From Streptomyces sp. Ncost-T10-10d (lineage in GTDB: Bacteria; Actinomycetota; Actinomycetes; Streptomycetales; Streptomycetaceae): a stretch of 64,000 nt of DNA. The stretch lies in contig NZ_FMDF01000033.1 in NCBI RefSeq assembly GCF_900091955.1, positions 41,472 to 105,471 on the forward strand, given 5' to 3'. This document shows, one piece after another, positions 51,256-61,230 of the stretch. The position numbers and the translations under genes were made by a program. Numbering within the stretch: the stretch's first letter is position 1; every line of letters starts with the position of its first letter. A model generated the notes under the pieces. That model saw only the letters and a list, made by a program, of their open reading frames with translations, was not told the origin of the DNA and did no database searches.

Positions 51256-54027
51256 ATGTCTGCTTGCGTCCCCACTCGTCATGACCACACATCCCGCAGT
51301 TCGCGCCCACCCCGCGACTCGGGAATCAAACGACCGCACAGCCCGCCACCGCCGCCGCACGGCGGACGATTCCGCATCACAGGCGCCGACCTGTCCGCAT
51401 CGGTCACGGTCTTCCTGCTCGCCGTCCCCATGTCCCTCGGCCTCGCCGTCGCCATGGACGCCCCGCTGGAGGCCGGCCTCATCTCCGCCGCGGTCGGCGG
51501 AATCGTTGCCGGACTGCTCGGCGGCACACCCCTCCAGGTCAGCGGCCCGTCCGCGGGGCTGACCGTAGTCACAGCCGAGTTGATCCAGATCTACGGCTGG
51601 CGCACCACCTGCGCGATCACCATCGGCGCGGGACTTCTACAGATCCTGCTGGGCTCGTTGCGGGCGGCGCGCAGCGCCCTCGCCGTCAGCCCCGCCATCG
51701 TGCACGGCACCCTCGCCGGCATCGGCGTGGCCATCGCACTCGCCCAGCTGCACATCGTGCTCGGCGGCTCGCCTCAGAGTTCGGCCGTCGCCAACGCCCT
51801 CGCTCTCCCGGACCAGTGGGGGCGGGTGAGTCCGGCCGCCCCGCTGATCGGCGCGCTGACCATCGCCATCCTGACCCTGTGGCCGCGGATTCCGGGGCGG
51901 ATCGGCCGGGTGGCGCGACGGATTCCGGCTGCCCTCGCCGCGGTGGTGACCGCGACGGTGGTGGCCGCGATCACGGCGCCCGGGATCGCCCGGGTCGATC
52001 TGCCGTCCTGGCGCTCGCACGCACTGCCGGAGATGCCGCACGGCCCCGTACTCGCTCTGGCCACCGCTGTATTGACAGTGATGTTGGTGGCCAGTCTCGA
52101 GTCACTGCTCGCCGCGGTCGCTGTCGACAAGCTGTCGGCCGACCGTGCCGGCGGGCAAGCGACCGCCCGGTCCAAAGCCGACTTGCCGTCGGCTTCCTCC
52201 CCGGCCTCGGCTTCGGCCTCGGGCCGCCCCGGCCCGGCCTGTTCGTCCCCGCCGGACCCACCCGTCAGACGCTCCGATCTCGACCGTGAACTGCGTGCAC
52301 AGGGCATCGCCAACACCCTGTCCGGGCTTGTCGGCGGGCTGGCGGTGTCCGGCGGTGCGGTACGCAGTTCGGCGAATGTTCGGGCCGGAGCGACAGGCCG
52401 TGCCTCCACCGTGCTGCACGGCGTCTGGGTGGTACTCGCCGCAGGGCTGCTGGTCACCGCCCTGGAGCAGATCCCACTGGCCGCGCTCGGCGCGCTGGTC
52501 ATGATGGTCGGCATCCAGATGGTGAGTTTCGCCCACATCCGCAATGTCCATAAGCACCGGGAATTCCTGGTGTACGGGGCGACGATCACGGGCGTGCTCC
52601 TCTTCGGTGTGCTCAAGGGTGTAGTGATCGGCATCGCGGTGGCGGTGGCCGTCGCGCTGCACCGGCTGGCCCGGACCAGGATCGCCGTGACCGAACAGGC
52701 TGGTCAGCATCTGGTGGTCGTACAGGGTCAGTTGACGTTCCTCGCGGTGCCCCGACTCAGTCGGGCGCTCGCCCGGCTGCCCCAGGACGGGGATGCCGTC
52801 GTCGAGCTGGACGGCTTCTTCATGGACCATGCGGCGTACGAGACGATCCAGGACTGGAGCACTGCCCAGACGGCCCACGGCGGCCGGGTCGTCTTCACCG
52901 GCAGGTCCGGCGGCCGGATTGCCGAGCCCGCCTCGGCGGCGCATTCCTGTTGCCGCCCCTGGACGCCGTGGCGCAACCATCACTGCCACGACCGGTCCGG
53001 CCAGACGCCCGAGACCCAGCACGCCCGCCTCGACGCTGGCCGCGCCCCCGACTGCGGATCGGGAGCCGTCGAGGACGGCTCCCCCGAGCACCACACGTCC
53101 CACGACGCCTCCGGAGCCCACAGCACCCCCGGCCCGGCCGGCTCACCCACCGCCGCCCCACGCCGGATCGGCAGCAACCGCCTGTTCAGCGGTCTGAGTT
53201 CGTTCCAGCGGAACACCGCTCCGCTGGTGCGCGAGGAGCTGGCTCGGTTGGCTCGCGAGGGTCAACGTCCCTCCCAGCTCTTCATCACCTGCGCCGACTC
53301 CCGCCTGGTCACCAGCATGATCACGGCGAGCGGCCCGGGTGACCTGTTCACCGTACGGAACATCGGCAATCTGGTGCCCCCGCCGGACGCCGAGTCGAGT
53401 GACGACTCGGTAGGCGCCGCGATCGAGTACGCCGTGGATGTGCTGAAGGTGGAGTCCATCACCGTCTGCGGGCACTCCGGCTGCGGCGCGATGCAGGCTC
53501 TGCTCGGCGCCAGGCCGGGCCCGGACACTCCGCTGTCGTCCCTGTGGCGCTGGCTGAGACACGGGCTGCCGAGCCTGGAGCGAATGAGATCCCGGCATCA
53601 TGCCTGGGCCCGGATCTCCGGCCGCCTTCCTGCCGATGCGGTGGAACAGCTCTGCCTCACCAATGTGGTCCAGCAGTTGGACCACCTGCGGGCCCACGGA
53701 TCGGTGGCACGGCGGCTCGCCGAGGGCAGGCTGCAACTGCACGGGATGTACTTCCATGTGGGCGAGGCACAGGCCTATCTGCTGGCCGAGGGTGCGAGCG
53801 CCGGGCACGCGCTCGACGAGGTATTCAACCGCGTGGACCCTGGCGACGCCCACGCCTCCTCCGGTTCCCACACCCCGGCCGAAGCCCACGCCTTGGCCGG
53901 TGCCCACCCCCCGGCCGACTCCCGTTCCCCGGCCGGTTCCCGCTCCCCCGGTGACGCCGACACTCCCAGGCCCGCCGCCCCGGGTGATCCAGGCGGTTCC
54001 GGCGAGTTGGAACGTACCGGCGTCTGA
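51256..54027 (+). CDS. SulP anion transporter fused to a beta-carbonic anhydrase
   Basis: This encodes 923 residues. Residues about 35-480 form a SulP transport domain with many helices and the TPLQVSGPSAGL signature. A short STAS-type domain follows (about 490-555: VELDGFFMDHAAYETIQDW), then a His/Cys cluster (CCRPWTPWRNHHCH). A beta-carbonic anhydrase (about 640-850) has its zinc ligands in CADSRLV and HSGCGAM. The arrangement suggests bicarbonate transport coupled to CO2 hydration. An Ala-x-x-Pro/Ser-rich tail (about 865-920) with repeated ADSRSPAGSRSP-type pieces ends it. The ATG at 51256 has GGAGGAG upstream; the SulP domain is also interrupted by a Pro/Ser insert near 310. Confidence 0.9.
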   Translation: MSACVPTRHDHTSRSSRPPRDSGIKRPHSPPPPPHGGRFRITGADLSASVTVFLLAVPMSLGLAVAMDAPLEAGLISAAVGGIVAGLLGGTPLQVSGPSAGLTVVTAELIQIYGWRTTCAITIGAGLLQILLGSLRAARSALAVSPAIVHGTLAGIGVAIALAQLHIVLGGSPQSSAVANALALPDQWGRVSPAAPLIGALTIAILTLWPRIPGRIGRVARRIPAALAAVVTATVVAAITAPGIARVDLPSWRSHALPEMPHGPVLALATAVLTVMLVASLESLLAAVAVDKLSADRAGGQATARSKADLPSASSPASASASGRPGPACSSPPDPPVRRSDLDRELRAQGIANTLSGLVGGLAVSGGAVRSSANVRAGATGRASTVLHGVWVVLAAGLLVTALEQIPLAALGALVMMVGIQMVSFAHIRNVHKHREFLVYGATITGVLLFGVLKGVVIGIAVAVAVALHRLARTRIAVTEQAGQHLVVVQGQLTFLAVPRLSRALARLPQDGDAVVELDGFFMDHAAYETIQDWSTAQTAHGGRVVFTGRSGGRIAEPASAAHSCCRPWTPWRNHHCHDRSGQTPETQHARLDAGRAPDCGSGAVEDGSPEHHTSHDASGAHSTPGPAGSPTAAPRRIGSNRLFSGLSSFQRNTAPLVREELARLAREGQRPSQLFITCADSRLVTSMITASGPGDLFTVRNIGNLVPPPDAESSDDSVGAAIEYAVDVLKVESITVCGHSGCGAMQALLGARPGPDTPLSSLWRWLRHGLPSLERMRSRHHAWARISGRLPADAVEQLCLTNVVQQLDHLRAHGSVARRLAEGRLQLHGMYFHVGEAQAYLLAEGASAGHALDEVFNRVDPGDAHASSGSHTPAEAHALAGAHPPADSRSPAGSRSPGDADTPRPAAPGDPGGSGELERTGV

Positions 54028-54271
54028 ACCACATTCGCCCCCGGTCCGTGAGACCTTGTGGTCCCGCCTCCGTGTCGCTCCGTACGGCTCCGTGTCGCTG
54101 TGCTCCGCACTGGTGCGCCGCGCCGCGCCGGACCGCACATGGAGGCGGGACCGTGTCTCCATACACGAGACACAGGTCTAAACCAATTCCGGGCAGACAC
54201 TTGTCACCCGGCCTTTGGCCTGATGAGCTATGCCCCGGGACACAACGGACACCCTGGGAATGGGAGATGTC

Positions 54272-56230
54272 GTGAGCAACGAAAGCCTGGCCAATCTGCT
54301 CAAGGAGGAGCGGCGGTTTGCACCGCCTGCCGATCTGGCCGCCAATGCCAACGTCAAAGCGGAGGCGTACGAGCAGGCCGAGGCGGACCGGCTGGGCTTC
54401 TGGGCCGAGCAGGCCCGTCGCCTGACCTGGGCCACGGAGCCGACCGAGACGCTCGACTGGAGCAACCCGCCCTTCGCGAAGTGGTTCGCGGACGGCAAGC
54501 TCAACGTCGCGTACAACTGCGTGGACCGCCATGTCGAGGCCGGCCACGGTGACCGGGTCGCCATCCACTTCGAGGGCGAGCCCGGCGACAGCCGCGCCAT
54601 CACCTACGCCGACCTGAAGGACGAGGTCTCCCGCGCAGCGAACGCCCTCACCGAGCTCGGTGTCGGCAAGGGCGACCGGGTCGCCGTCTATCTGCCGATG
54701 ATCCCCGAGGCTGCCATCGCGATGCTGGCCTGCGCCCGCATCGGCGCGGCGCACTCGGTGGTCTTCGGCGGCTTCTCCGCCGACGCCATCGCCGCCCGCA
54801 TCCAGGACGCGGACGCCAAGGTCGTCATCACCGCCGACGGCGGCTACCGTCGCGGCAAGCCGTCCGCGCTCAAGCCCGCCGTGGACGACGCCGTCTCCCG
54901 TATCGACACCGTCGAGCACGTCCTCGTGGTCCGGCGCACCGGGCAGGACACCGCGTGGACCGAGGGCCGCGACGTCTGGTGGCACGAGATCACCGGCCGG
55001 CAGTCCGCCGAGCACACCCCCGAGGCCTTCGAGGCGGAGCAGCCGCTCTTCATCCTCTACACCTCCGGCACGACGGGTAAGCCGAAGGGCATCCTGCACA
55101 CCTCCGGCGGCTACCTCACGCAGGCGGCGTACACCCATCACGCGGTCTTCGACCTCAAGCCGGAGACCGATGTCTTCTGGTGCACCGCCGACATCGGCTG
55201 GGTGACCGGCCACTCGTACATCGTCTACGGCCCGCTGGCCAACGGCGCGACGCAGGTCATGTACGAGGGCACGCCCGACTCCCCGCACCAGGGACGTTTC
55301 TGGGAGGTCGTGCAGAAGTACGGCGTCACGATCCTCTACACCGCGCCGACCGCGATCCGTACGTTCATGAAGTGGGGTGACGACATCCCCGCCAAGTTCG
55401 ACCTGAGCAGTCTCCGGGTCCTCGGTTCGGTCGGTGAGCCGATCAACCCCGAGGCGTGGATGTGGTACCGCAAGCACATCGGCGCCGACAAGTGCCCGAT
55501 CGTGGACACCTGGTGGCAGACCGAGACCGGCGCGATGATGATCGCCCCGCTGCCGGGCGTGACGGAGACCAAGCCGGGCAGCGCCCAGCGCGCCCTGCCC
55601 GGTATCTCCGCCACGGTCGTCGACGACGAGGCCAACGAGGTTCCGAACGGCGGGGGCGGCTATCTCGTCCTCACCGAGCCGTGGCCGTCGATGCTCCGCA
55701 CCATCTGGGGCGACGACCAGCGCTTCATCGACACGTACTGGTCGCGCTTCGAGGGCAAGTACTTCGCGGGCGACGGCGCCAAGAAGGACGAGGACGGCGA
55801 CATCTGGCTGCTCGGCCGCGTCGACGACGTCATGCTCGTGTCCGGGCACAACATCTCGACCACCGAGGTCGAGTCGGCGCTCGTGTCGCACCCCTCGGTC
55901 GCCGAGGCTGCCGTGGTCGGCGCTGCCGACGAGACGACCGGCCAGGCCATCGTCGCCTTCGTGATACTGCGCGGTACGGCTGCCGCCTCGGACGAGCTCG
56001 TCGCGGAGCTGCGCAACCATGTCGGCGCCACGCTCGGCCCGATCGCCAAGCCGAAGCGGATCCTTCCGGTCGCGGAGCTGCCGAAGACCCGCTCCGGCAA
56101 GATCATGCGGCGTCTGCTGCGTGACGTCGCCGAGAACCGCGAGCTGGGCGACGTCACGACGCTGACCGACTCGTCGGTAATGGACCTCATCCAGACCCAG
56201 CTGCCGTCCTCCTCCTCGTCCGAGGACTGA
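54272..56230 (+). CDS. acsA: Acetyl-CoA synthetase
   Basis: This encodes a 652-residue AMP-forming acetyl-CoA ligase of normal length. The P-loop-like motif [11 protein letters not shown], the acetyl-pocket region [24 protein letters not shown] and the C-terminal catalytic lysine in TRSGKIMRR, the usual acetylation site, are all present. It activates acetate through acetyl-AMP. The GTG at 54272 ([10 protein letters not shown]) has GGGAG upstream and matches family length. A strong terminator lies at 56248-56284. Confidence 0.95.
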   Translation: MSNESLANLLKEERRFAPPADLAANANVKAEAYEQAEADRLGFWAEQARRLTWATEPTETLDWSNPPFAKWFADGKLNVAYNCVDRHVEAGHGDRVAIHFEGEPGDSRAITYADLKDEVSRAANALTELGVGKGDRVAVYLPMIPEAAIAMLACARIGAAHSVVFGGFSADAIAARIQDADAKVVITADGGYRRGKPSALKPAVDDAVSRIDTVEHVLVVRRTGQDTAWTEGRDVWWHEITGRQSAEHTPEAFEAEQPLFILYTSGTTGKPKGILHTSGGYLTQAAYTHHAVFDLKPETDVFWCTADIGWVTGHSYIVYGPLANGATQVMYEGTPDSPHQGRFWEVVQKYGVTILYTAPTAIRTFMKWGDDIPAKFDLSSLRVLGSVGEPINPEAWMWYRKHIGADKCPIVDTWWQTETGAMMIAPLPGVTETKPGSAQRALPGISATVVDDEANEVPNGGGGYLVLTEPWPSMLRTIWGDDQRFIDTYWSRFEGKYFAGDGAKKDEDGDIWLLGRVDDVMLVSGHNISTTEVESALVSHPSVAEAAVVGAADETTGQAIVAFVILRGTAAASDELVAELRNHVGATLGPIAKPKRILPVAELPKTRSGKIMRRLLRDVAENRELGDVTTLTDSSVMDLIQTQLPSSSSSED

Positions 56231-56247
56231 CCGAGGCGAGTACGTCA

Positions 56248-56284
56248 CCGAGGGGCATCCGGCAACGCGCCGGGTGCCCCTCGG
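56248..56284 (+). terminator. Terminator of acsA
   Basis: A stem of about 16 pairs (CCGAGGGGCA with its complement, then CCGGC/GCCGG) has a five-base loop and lies 17 bases after the stop. Confidence 0.82.
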
Positions 56285-56448
56285 ACATTTATGGTGAAGA
56301 TCACCGGATACCGCCCCGCGCACCCCGGGTACAGTGGCAGCGGCGTCAACAAAGCAATAAGAAATCTCCACAGGGTGTGCCGGGAAGTCTGGTCGGCAAG
56401 TGCATCAGCCATGCCATCGCTGCCGTACCGACCCGGAGGTCCTCACTC

Positions 56449-57849
56449 GTGGCCACCCCCACACCCTCTTCCTCCCGCCGCACCTTTCTGGCGCGCCTGT
56501 CCCTCCCCGAGCGGAACTACCTCGCGGACGCACTGCGCACCGAGACCGTCGGTGGAGTCATCCTGCTGGCGGCCGCGATAGCCGCCCTGGTGTGGGCGAA
56601 CACCTTCGGTTCCAGTTACGCGGCCGTCAGCGACTTCCACTTCGGTCCCGGGTCGCTGGGCCTCAACCTCTCCGTGGAGCACTGGGCAGCGGACGGGCTG
56701 CTCGCGGTCTTCTTCTTCGTCGCGGGCGTCGAACTCAAACGGGAACTGGTTGCGGGCGAACTGCGCGACCCCAGGGCGGCCGCCCTCCCGGTCGTCGCCG
56801 CGCTGTGCGGAATGGCGGTTCCGGCCGTCGTCTACACACTCGTGGCCGTGACCGGCGGGGGTTCCACGGGTGGCTGGGCCGTCCCCACCGCCACCGATAT
56901 CGCCTTCGCGCTCGCCGTCCTCGCGGTCATCGGCACCTCGCTGCCGAACGCGCTGCGCGCCTTCCTGCTGACGCTCGCCGTCGTCGACGACCTCCTCGCG
57001 ATCCTGATCATCGCGGTCTTCTTCACCGAGCAGATCAACTTCATGGCGCTGACCGGCGCCTTCATCGGTCTCGCCGTCTTCTATCTGCTGCTGCGCAGAA
57101 ATGTGCGCGGCTGGTACATCTACGTACCGCTCGCCCTGGTCATCTGGGGCCTGATGTACAACAGCGGCATCCACGCAACCATCGCCGGTGTCGCCATGGG
57201 CCTGATGCTCCGCTGCACCCGGCGGGACGGCGAGACCCACTCCCCCGGTGAGCACATCGAGCATCTGATCCGCCCGCTGTCGGCCGGTATCGCCGTGCCG
57301 CTGTTCGCCCTCTTCTCAGCAGGTGTCTCCCTCTCCGGCGGCGCACTCGCGGGCGTCTTCACCCGGCCCGAGACGCTCGGTGTCGTCCTGGGGCTCGTCG
57401 TCGGCAAGACGATAGGCATCTTCGGCGGTACGTGGCTGGCCACCCGCTTCACGAAGGCAGAGCTGAACAAGGACCTGGCCTGGGCGGATGTCTTCGCGGT
57501 CGCCTCGCTCGCCGGGATCGGCTTCACCGTCTCGCTGCTCATCGGTGAACTGGCCTTCGCCGGCGACGAGGACATGATCAACGAGATCAAGGCCGCCGTG
57601 CTGCTCGGCTCGCTGACAGCCGCCGTACTCTCCGGTGCACTGCTCAAACTCCGGGTACGCAGATACCGGACTCTGTACGAGGCGGAGGAGCTCGACGAGG
57701 ACGAGGACGGCGTGCCCGACGTCTATGAGCAGGACGACCCGGAGTACCACCTGCGGATGGCCGCGATCTACGAGAAGAAGGCGGCCGAGCACCGCCGCCT
57801 TGCCCAACTGGCGGGGGCAGCGAGCAGCAAGCCGGACAGTCCGGCATGA
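56449..57849 (+). CDS. nhaA: Na+/H+ antiporter NhaA
   Basis: This encodes 466 residues with about 12 membrane helices. The central TDIAFALAVL and the ion-binding aspartate pair in AVVDDLLAI are conserved, with GIGFTVSLLIGELAF near the end. An acidic tail (ELDEDEDGVPDVYEQDDPEY) and a helical end, about 60 residues together, are longer than in E. coli NhaA. It exports Na+ in exchange for protons to keep pH and salt balance. The GTG at 56449 follows GGAGG by ten bases. The holin-X gene follows after 47 bases and is probably co-transcribed. Confidence 0.93.
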   Translation: MATPTPSSSRRTFLARLSLPERNYLADALRTETVGGVILLAAAIAALVWANTFGSSYAAVSDFHFGPGSLGLNLSVEHWAADGLLAVFFFVAGVELKRELVAGELRDPRAAALPVVAALCGMAVPAVVYTLVAVTGGGSTGGWAVPTATDIAFALAVLAVIGTSLPNALRAFLLTLAVVDDLLAILIIAVFFTEQINFMALTGAFIGLAVFYLLLRRNVRGWYIYVPLALVIWGLMYNSGIHATIAGVAMGLMLRCTRRDGETHSPGEHIEHLIRPLSAGIAVPLFALFSAGVSLSGGALAGVFTRPETLGVVLGLVVGKTIGIFGGTWLATRFTKAELNKDLAWADVFAVASLAGIGFTVSLLIGELAFAGDEDMINEIKAAVLLGSLTAAVLSGALLKLRVRRYRTLYEAEELDEDEDGVPDVYEQDDPEYHLRMAAIYEKKAAEHRRLAQLAGAASSKPDSPA

Positions 57850-57896
57850 TCTGACACCAGATGTGTTGAGCAGGAGAGCAGGAGAGGGAGTCAGGG

Positions 57897-58430
57897 ATGA
57901 GCGACCCCGGCAACAACGCGGGCAGTGCCGACCGCAGTCTCGGACAGTTGGTCGCCGCAGCGACGGCCGAGATGTCCGCACTGGTGCACGACGAGATCGC
58001 CCTGGCCAAGGCCGAAGTGCGGCAGGACGTCAAGCGTGGCGTGACCGGGAGCGTGGCGTTCATCATCGCGGGCGTGCTGGTTCTGTTCGCGATCCCGGTG
58101 CTGAGCTTCGCGGCGGCTTACGGAATCCATTACCTGGGGCTCGGCCTCGCCGTGTCGTTCACGATCGTGGGCGCCGCGTTCATCCTGCTGGGTGTGCTGC
58201 TCGCACTGTTCGCCATCGCCAAGCTCAAGAAGGTGAAGCCGCCGGAGAAGTCCATCGCTTCGGCCAAGCAGACGGCGGCCGTGCTGCAGGGGGTCAAGCC
58301 GCACCCGCGGCCCGCTGTCACGGCGGGGGCGAGCCGTCCGGCCGCTGTGGGCAGCAGGCCGGCGGAGAAGGCTCTGGAGAAGTCTTCGGTCCAGGACAAG
58401 GCGTCCGCTGTGGCACGCTCGTCCACATGA
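57897..58430 (+). CDS. Actinobacterial holin-X/phage holin-like membrane protein
   Basis: This encodes 177 residues. The N-terminal helix LGQLVAAATAEMSALVHDEIALAKAE is the mark of the Phage_holin_3_6/holin-X family. Two membrane helices follow (about residues 45-72 and 80-105), then a basic Ala/Lys-rich tail. Despite the family name, it is a chromosomal housekeeping-type protein with no phage genes near. The ATG at 57897 has GGGAG upstream. Its stop overlaps the next start as ATGA, so the two are translated together. Confidence 0.82.
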   Translation: MSDPGNNAGSADRSLGQLVAAATAEMSALVHDEIALAKAEVRQDVKRGVTGSVAFIIAGVLVLFAIPVLSFAAAYGIHYLGLGLAVSFTIVGAAFILLGVLLALFAIAKLKKVKPPEKSIASAKQTAAVLQGVKPHPRPAVTAGASRPAAVGSRPAEKALEKSSVQDKASAVARSST

Positions 58431-59518
58431 CGGTCCCCGATTCCAGTGCATCCGGCCCAGTAGGCCCGGAAGGTCAGGCAGGCCAGAAAGGCCGGGTAAG
58501 CCCGAACGGCCGGGCGGGCCCGGACGGCTCCTTGGGCTCGACCGGCCGCTCAGGCCCCTCGGGCTCGTCCGACCTGCCGGGTTCCCCCGGCCCGGCCGGC
58601 TCCGGTGGGCCCGTAAGGCTCGACGGGCCGTGGACCCACCGGGATGTGGCGGCCAACGGCGCCCGCTTCCACATCGCCGAGCTCGGCGAGGGGCCGCTGG
58701 TGCTGCTGCTGCACGGCTTCCCGCAGTTCTGGTGGACCTGGCGCCATCAGCTCACCGCACTGGCCGACGCCGGTTTCCGGGCCGTGGCAATGGACCTGCG
58801 CGGGGTCGGCGGCAGCGACCGCACGCCCCGGGGTTACGACCCCGCCAACCTGGCGCTCGACATCACCGGCGTGATCCGCTCGCTGGGCGAACCGGACGCC
58901 GCCCTGGTCGGCCACGACATGGGTGGCTACCTCGCCTGGACGGCCGCGGTGATGCGGCCGAAGCTGGTGCGTCGCCTCGTGGTCTCGTCGATGCCGCATC
59001 CGCGCCGCTGGCGTTCCTCGATGCTCTCCGACTTCGCCCAGTCCCGCGCGGGCTCGTACGTCTGGGGCTTCCAGCGCCCGTGGGTGCCGGAGCGTCAGCT
59101 CGTCGCGGACGACGCGGCGTTGGTGGGCCGGCTGATCCGTGACTGGGCGGGCCCCCGGACCCCTGAGTTCCCCGACGATGCGGCGGTCGACGTCTACCGG
59201 CGCGCGATGTGCATCCCGTCGACGGCGCACTGCTCGATCGAGCCGTACCGCTGGATGGTGCGCTCCCTGGCCCGTCCGGACGGAATCCAGTTCAACCGGC
59301 GCATGAAGCGGCCGGTGCGGGTACCCACACTGCATGTGCACGGTTCACTCGATCCGGCGATCCGTACACGGAGCGCGGCAGGGTCCGGCGAGTACGTCGA
59401 AGCGCCGTACCGTTGGCGACTTTTCGACGGTCTGGGGCACTTCCCCCACGAGGAGGATCCGGACGGGTTCTCGGCCGAACTCATCAACTGGCTCAAGGAT
59501 TCCGAGCCCGACCGGTAG
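58427..59518 (+). CDS. Alpha/beta-hydrolase (epoxide hydrolase-like) with collagen-like N-terminus
   Basis: This encodes 363 residues. Residues about 8-62 are roughly 18 Gly-x-y triplets (for example GPVGPEGQAGQK), two of them imperfect. The hydrolase core begins near 75 with LLLHGFPQFWWTWRHQ, the oxyanion loop of epoxide hydrolases. The nucleophile is the Asp in GHDMGGYLAW, and the catalytic His is in GLGHFPHEEDP. Substrate unknown; epoxides or related esters are likely. The ATG at 58427 overlaps the holin-X stop, and the collagen-like part directly follows, so it is translated unless a later start is used. Confidence 0.83.
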   Translation: MTVPDSSASGPVGPEGQAGQKGRVSPNGRAGPDGSLGSTGRSGPSGSSDLPGSPGPAGSGGPVRLDGPWTHRDVAANGARFHIAELGEGPLVLLLHGFPQFWWTWRHQLTALADAGFRAVAMDLRGVGGSDRTPRGYDPANLALDITGVIRSLGEPDAALVGHDMGGYLAWTAAVMRPKLVRRLVVSSMPHPRRWRSSMLSDFAQSRAGSYVWGFQRPWVPERQLVADDAALVGRLIRDWAGPRTPEFPDDAAVDVYRRAMCIPSTAHCSIEPYRWMVRSLARPDGIQFNRRMKRPVRVPTLHVHGSLDPAIRTRSAAGSGEYVEAPYRWRLFDGLGHFPHEEDPDGFSAELINWLKDSEPDR

Positions 59519-59545
59519 CCGTACGGGCACAGTTGTCCGACGAAC

Positions 59546-59577
59546 AGCCAATTGCCCGACGCATAGGCCAATTGGCT
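59546..59577 (+). terminator. Hairpin with CCAATTG repeats
   Basis: AGCCAATTG (59546-59554) pairs with CAATTGGCT (59569-59577) over a 14-base loop, 27 bases after the hydrolase stop. GCCAATTG also occurs as a direct repeat at 20-base spacing, so a protein site is possible too. Confidence 0.5.
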
Positions 59578-59624
59578 GGCGGATGCGCGGTTACCGACCA
59601 TGAGGCACGGGCAGACGTCGAGGT

Positions 59625-59819
59625 ATGGGCTGGACGCACGACTTCGGTGACGCAGCACGCAACCGACGCTCGACCGCCACGGCGAGTCCGAGCACTCATG
59701 AGGGGGGCGGCCCCCAGGGCCGGGTGCACGATATGCATGATCCCCGGCTCGGTATTCCGCGCATTCTGCGCCGTCGGGCCCGCTGGGTCTCGGCGCGGCT
59801 GCGCCATCCACGCGGATGA
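59625..59819 (+). CDS. Possible small basic protein
   Basis: A 64-residue frame starting MGWTHDFGDAARNRRS and ending in an Arg-rich helix. No domain is recognised. GAGG is directly before the ATG, which is too close for a normal ribosome site. Third-position GC (about 73%) is below that of neighbours. Confidence 0.3.
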   Translation: MGWTHDFGDAARNRRSTATASPSTHEGGGPQGRVHDMHDPRLGIPRILRRRARWVSARLRHPRG

Positions 59820-59936
59820 TGTCCGCCCCGGCCGGCCGGTGAGTGTTCACCGACCGGGCGGAACTTCCATGTCTCTCGCGGCTGCCGCGGGGCGGTACGC
59901 GCAGGGCCTGTCCGGCGGATCAGTGCCGGAGAGGCT

Positions 59937-61142
59937 CTAGAGGGCGCACCCCTGACTGTCGACCTGCTGGTTGGCGGCGCGGCCGTGCGCGATGTCCTGG
60001 CGGATCTCGTCGGCCGTCAGCGCGTAGCCGGTGTCGGGGTCGTCCAGCGACTTCGCGAAGACGACCCCGTACACCTTGCCGTCGGGGGTCAACAGCGGTC
60101 CGCCGGAGTTGCCCTGACGGACGGTCGCGAAGAGCGAGTACACATCGCGGCGGACAGTGCCCCGGCGGTAGATGTCCGGTCCGTCGGCGTCGATACGACC
60201 CCGGACGCGCGCGGCCCGTACGTCGTACGAGCCGTTCTCCGGGAAGCCCGCGACGATGGCACTGTTCCCGGTACCGGCGTCGTGATCGGTGTCGGTGAAC
60301 TTCAGCGGCTTCGCGTCGAGGTCCGGTACATCGAGTACGGCGATGTCGCGCTGCCAGTCGTAGAGGACGACCTTCGCGTCGTACAGCCTCCCCTGACCGC
60401 CGATCTGGACGGTCGGCTCGTCGACACCGCCGACGACATGGGCGTTGGTCATCACCCGGCGGTCGGAGAAGACAAAACCGGTGCCTTCGAGGACCTTGCC
60501 GCAGCTCGGGGCCGTACCGACGACCTTGACGATGGACTTCTTGGCGATGGCCGCCACGGGGCTGCCGACCAACGCCGGGTCCGGGGCCTGGACCTCGGTG
60601 ATCGGCTCGTTGGCGAAGGGGCTGAAGACCTGCGGGAAGCCGTTCTGCGCAAGGACCGAGGAGAAGTCCGTGAACCAGGTGGAGGCCTGGGTCGGCATCA
60701 CTCGGGAGATGCCGAGCAGGACCGACGAGCTACGGACCTCCTTGCCCAGCGTGGGCAGTGTGGTACCGGCCAGTGCGGAGCCGATGAGCCAGGCGACCAG
60801 CAGCATCGCGACCACATTGACCAGGGCACCACCGGTGGCATCGAGAGCGCGCGCGGGCGACCACGTGATGTACCGGCGGAGCCTGTTCCCGAGATGGGTG
60901 GTGAACGCCTGCCCCACCGAGGCGCAGACGATCACGATGACGACGGCGACGATGGCTGCCGTCGATGAGACCTCGGAGCCGTTCGTCAGCTGGTCCCACA
61001 GGACCGGCAGCAGATAGACGGCTACGAGACCGCCGCCCAGGAACCCGATCACCGACAGGATGCCGACGACGAACCCCTGGCGATAGCCGATGACCGCGAA
61101 CCACACGGCGCCGGCCAGCAGCAGGATGTCCAGCACGTTCAC
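59937..61142 (-). CDS. marP: MarP-family membrane serine protease
   Basis: This encodes 401 residues. Four N-terminal helices form a CvpA-like domain (about residues 1-120), followed by a linker and a trypsin-fold protease. The triad is visible as MTNAHVVGG (His), RDIAVLDV (Asp) and RQGNSGGPLL (Ser). Cysteines in APSCGKV and near the C-terminus (SQGCAL) could form the disulfide that is redox-active in M. tuberculosis MarP, where the enzyme supports acid resistance through envelope processing. GTG start at 61142. It is followed, in transcription order, by nothing close; the nudix gene is upstream by 88 bases and may share the transcript. Confidence 0.9.
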   Translation of the reverse strand: MNVLDILLLAGAVWFAVIGYRQGFVVGILSVIGFLGGGLVAVYLLPVLWDQLTNGSEVSSTAAIVAVVIVIVCASVGQAFTTHLGNRLRRYITWSPARALDATGGALVNVVAMLLVAWLIGSALAGTTLPTLGKEVRSSSVLLGISRVMPTQASTWFTDFSSVLAQNGFPQVFSPFANEPITEVQAPDPALVGSPVAAIAKKSIVKVVGTAPSCGKVLEGTGFVFSDRRVMTNAHVVGGVDEPTVQIGGQGRLYDAKVVLYDWQRDIAVLDVPDLDAKPLKFTDTDHDAGTGNSAIVAGFPENGSYDVRAARVRGRIDADGPDIYRRGTVRRDVYSLFATVRQGNSGGPLLTPDGKVYGVVFAKSLDDPDTGYALTADEIRQDIAHGRAANQQVDSQGCAL

Positions 61143-61230
61143 CGTCTATAGCCTCGCAGATTCGTCACCGGGCCTGTTTCTTCGACTGGGTCCGGGCAGG
61201 GCCGGACAGCGCAGCACGGGAGTCAGCCTG

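Larger units (their letters stand above)
59519..59936 (+). other. Gap after the hydrolase gene
   Basis: 418 bases with no established gene. It holds a hairpin (59546-59577) and a doubtful 64-residue frame (59625-59819). The marP gene converges from the right. Confidence 0.5.

Noticed and set aside
53825..56371. 848-residue minus-strand frame
   Set aside because: A shadow of acsA and the end of the SulP gene.
57897..58430. Prophage remnant suggested by the holin-like gene
   Set aside because: The holin-X family is chromosomal in actinobacteria and no other phage gene is near.
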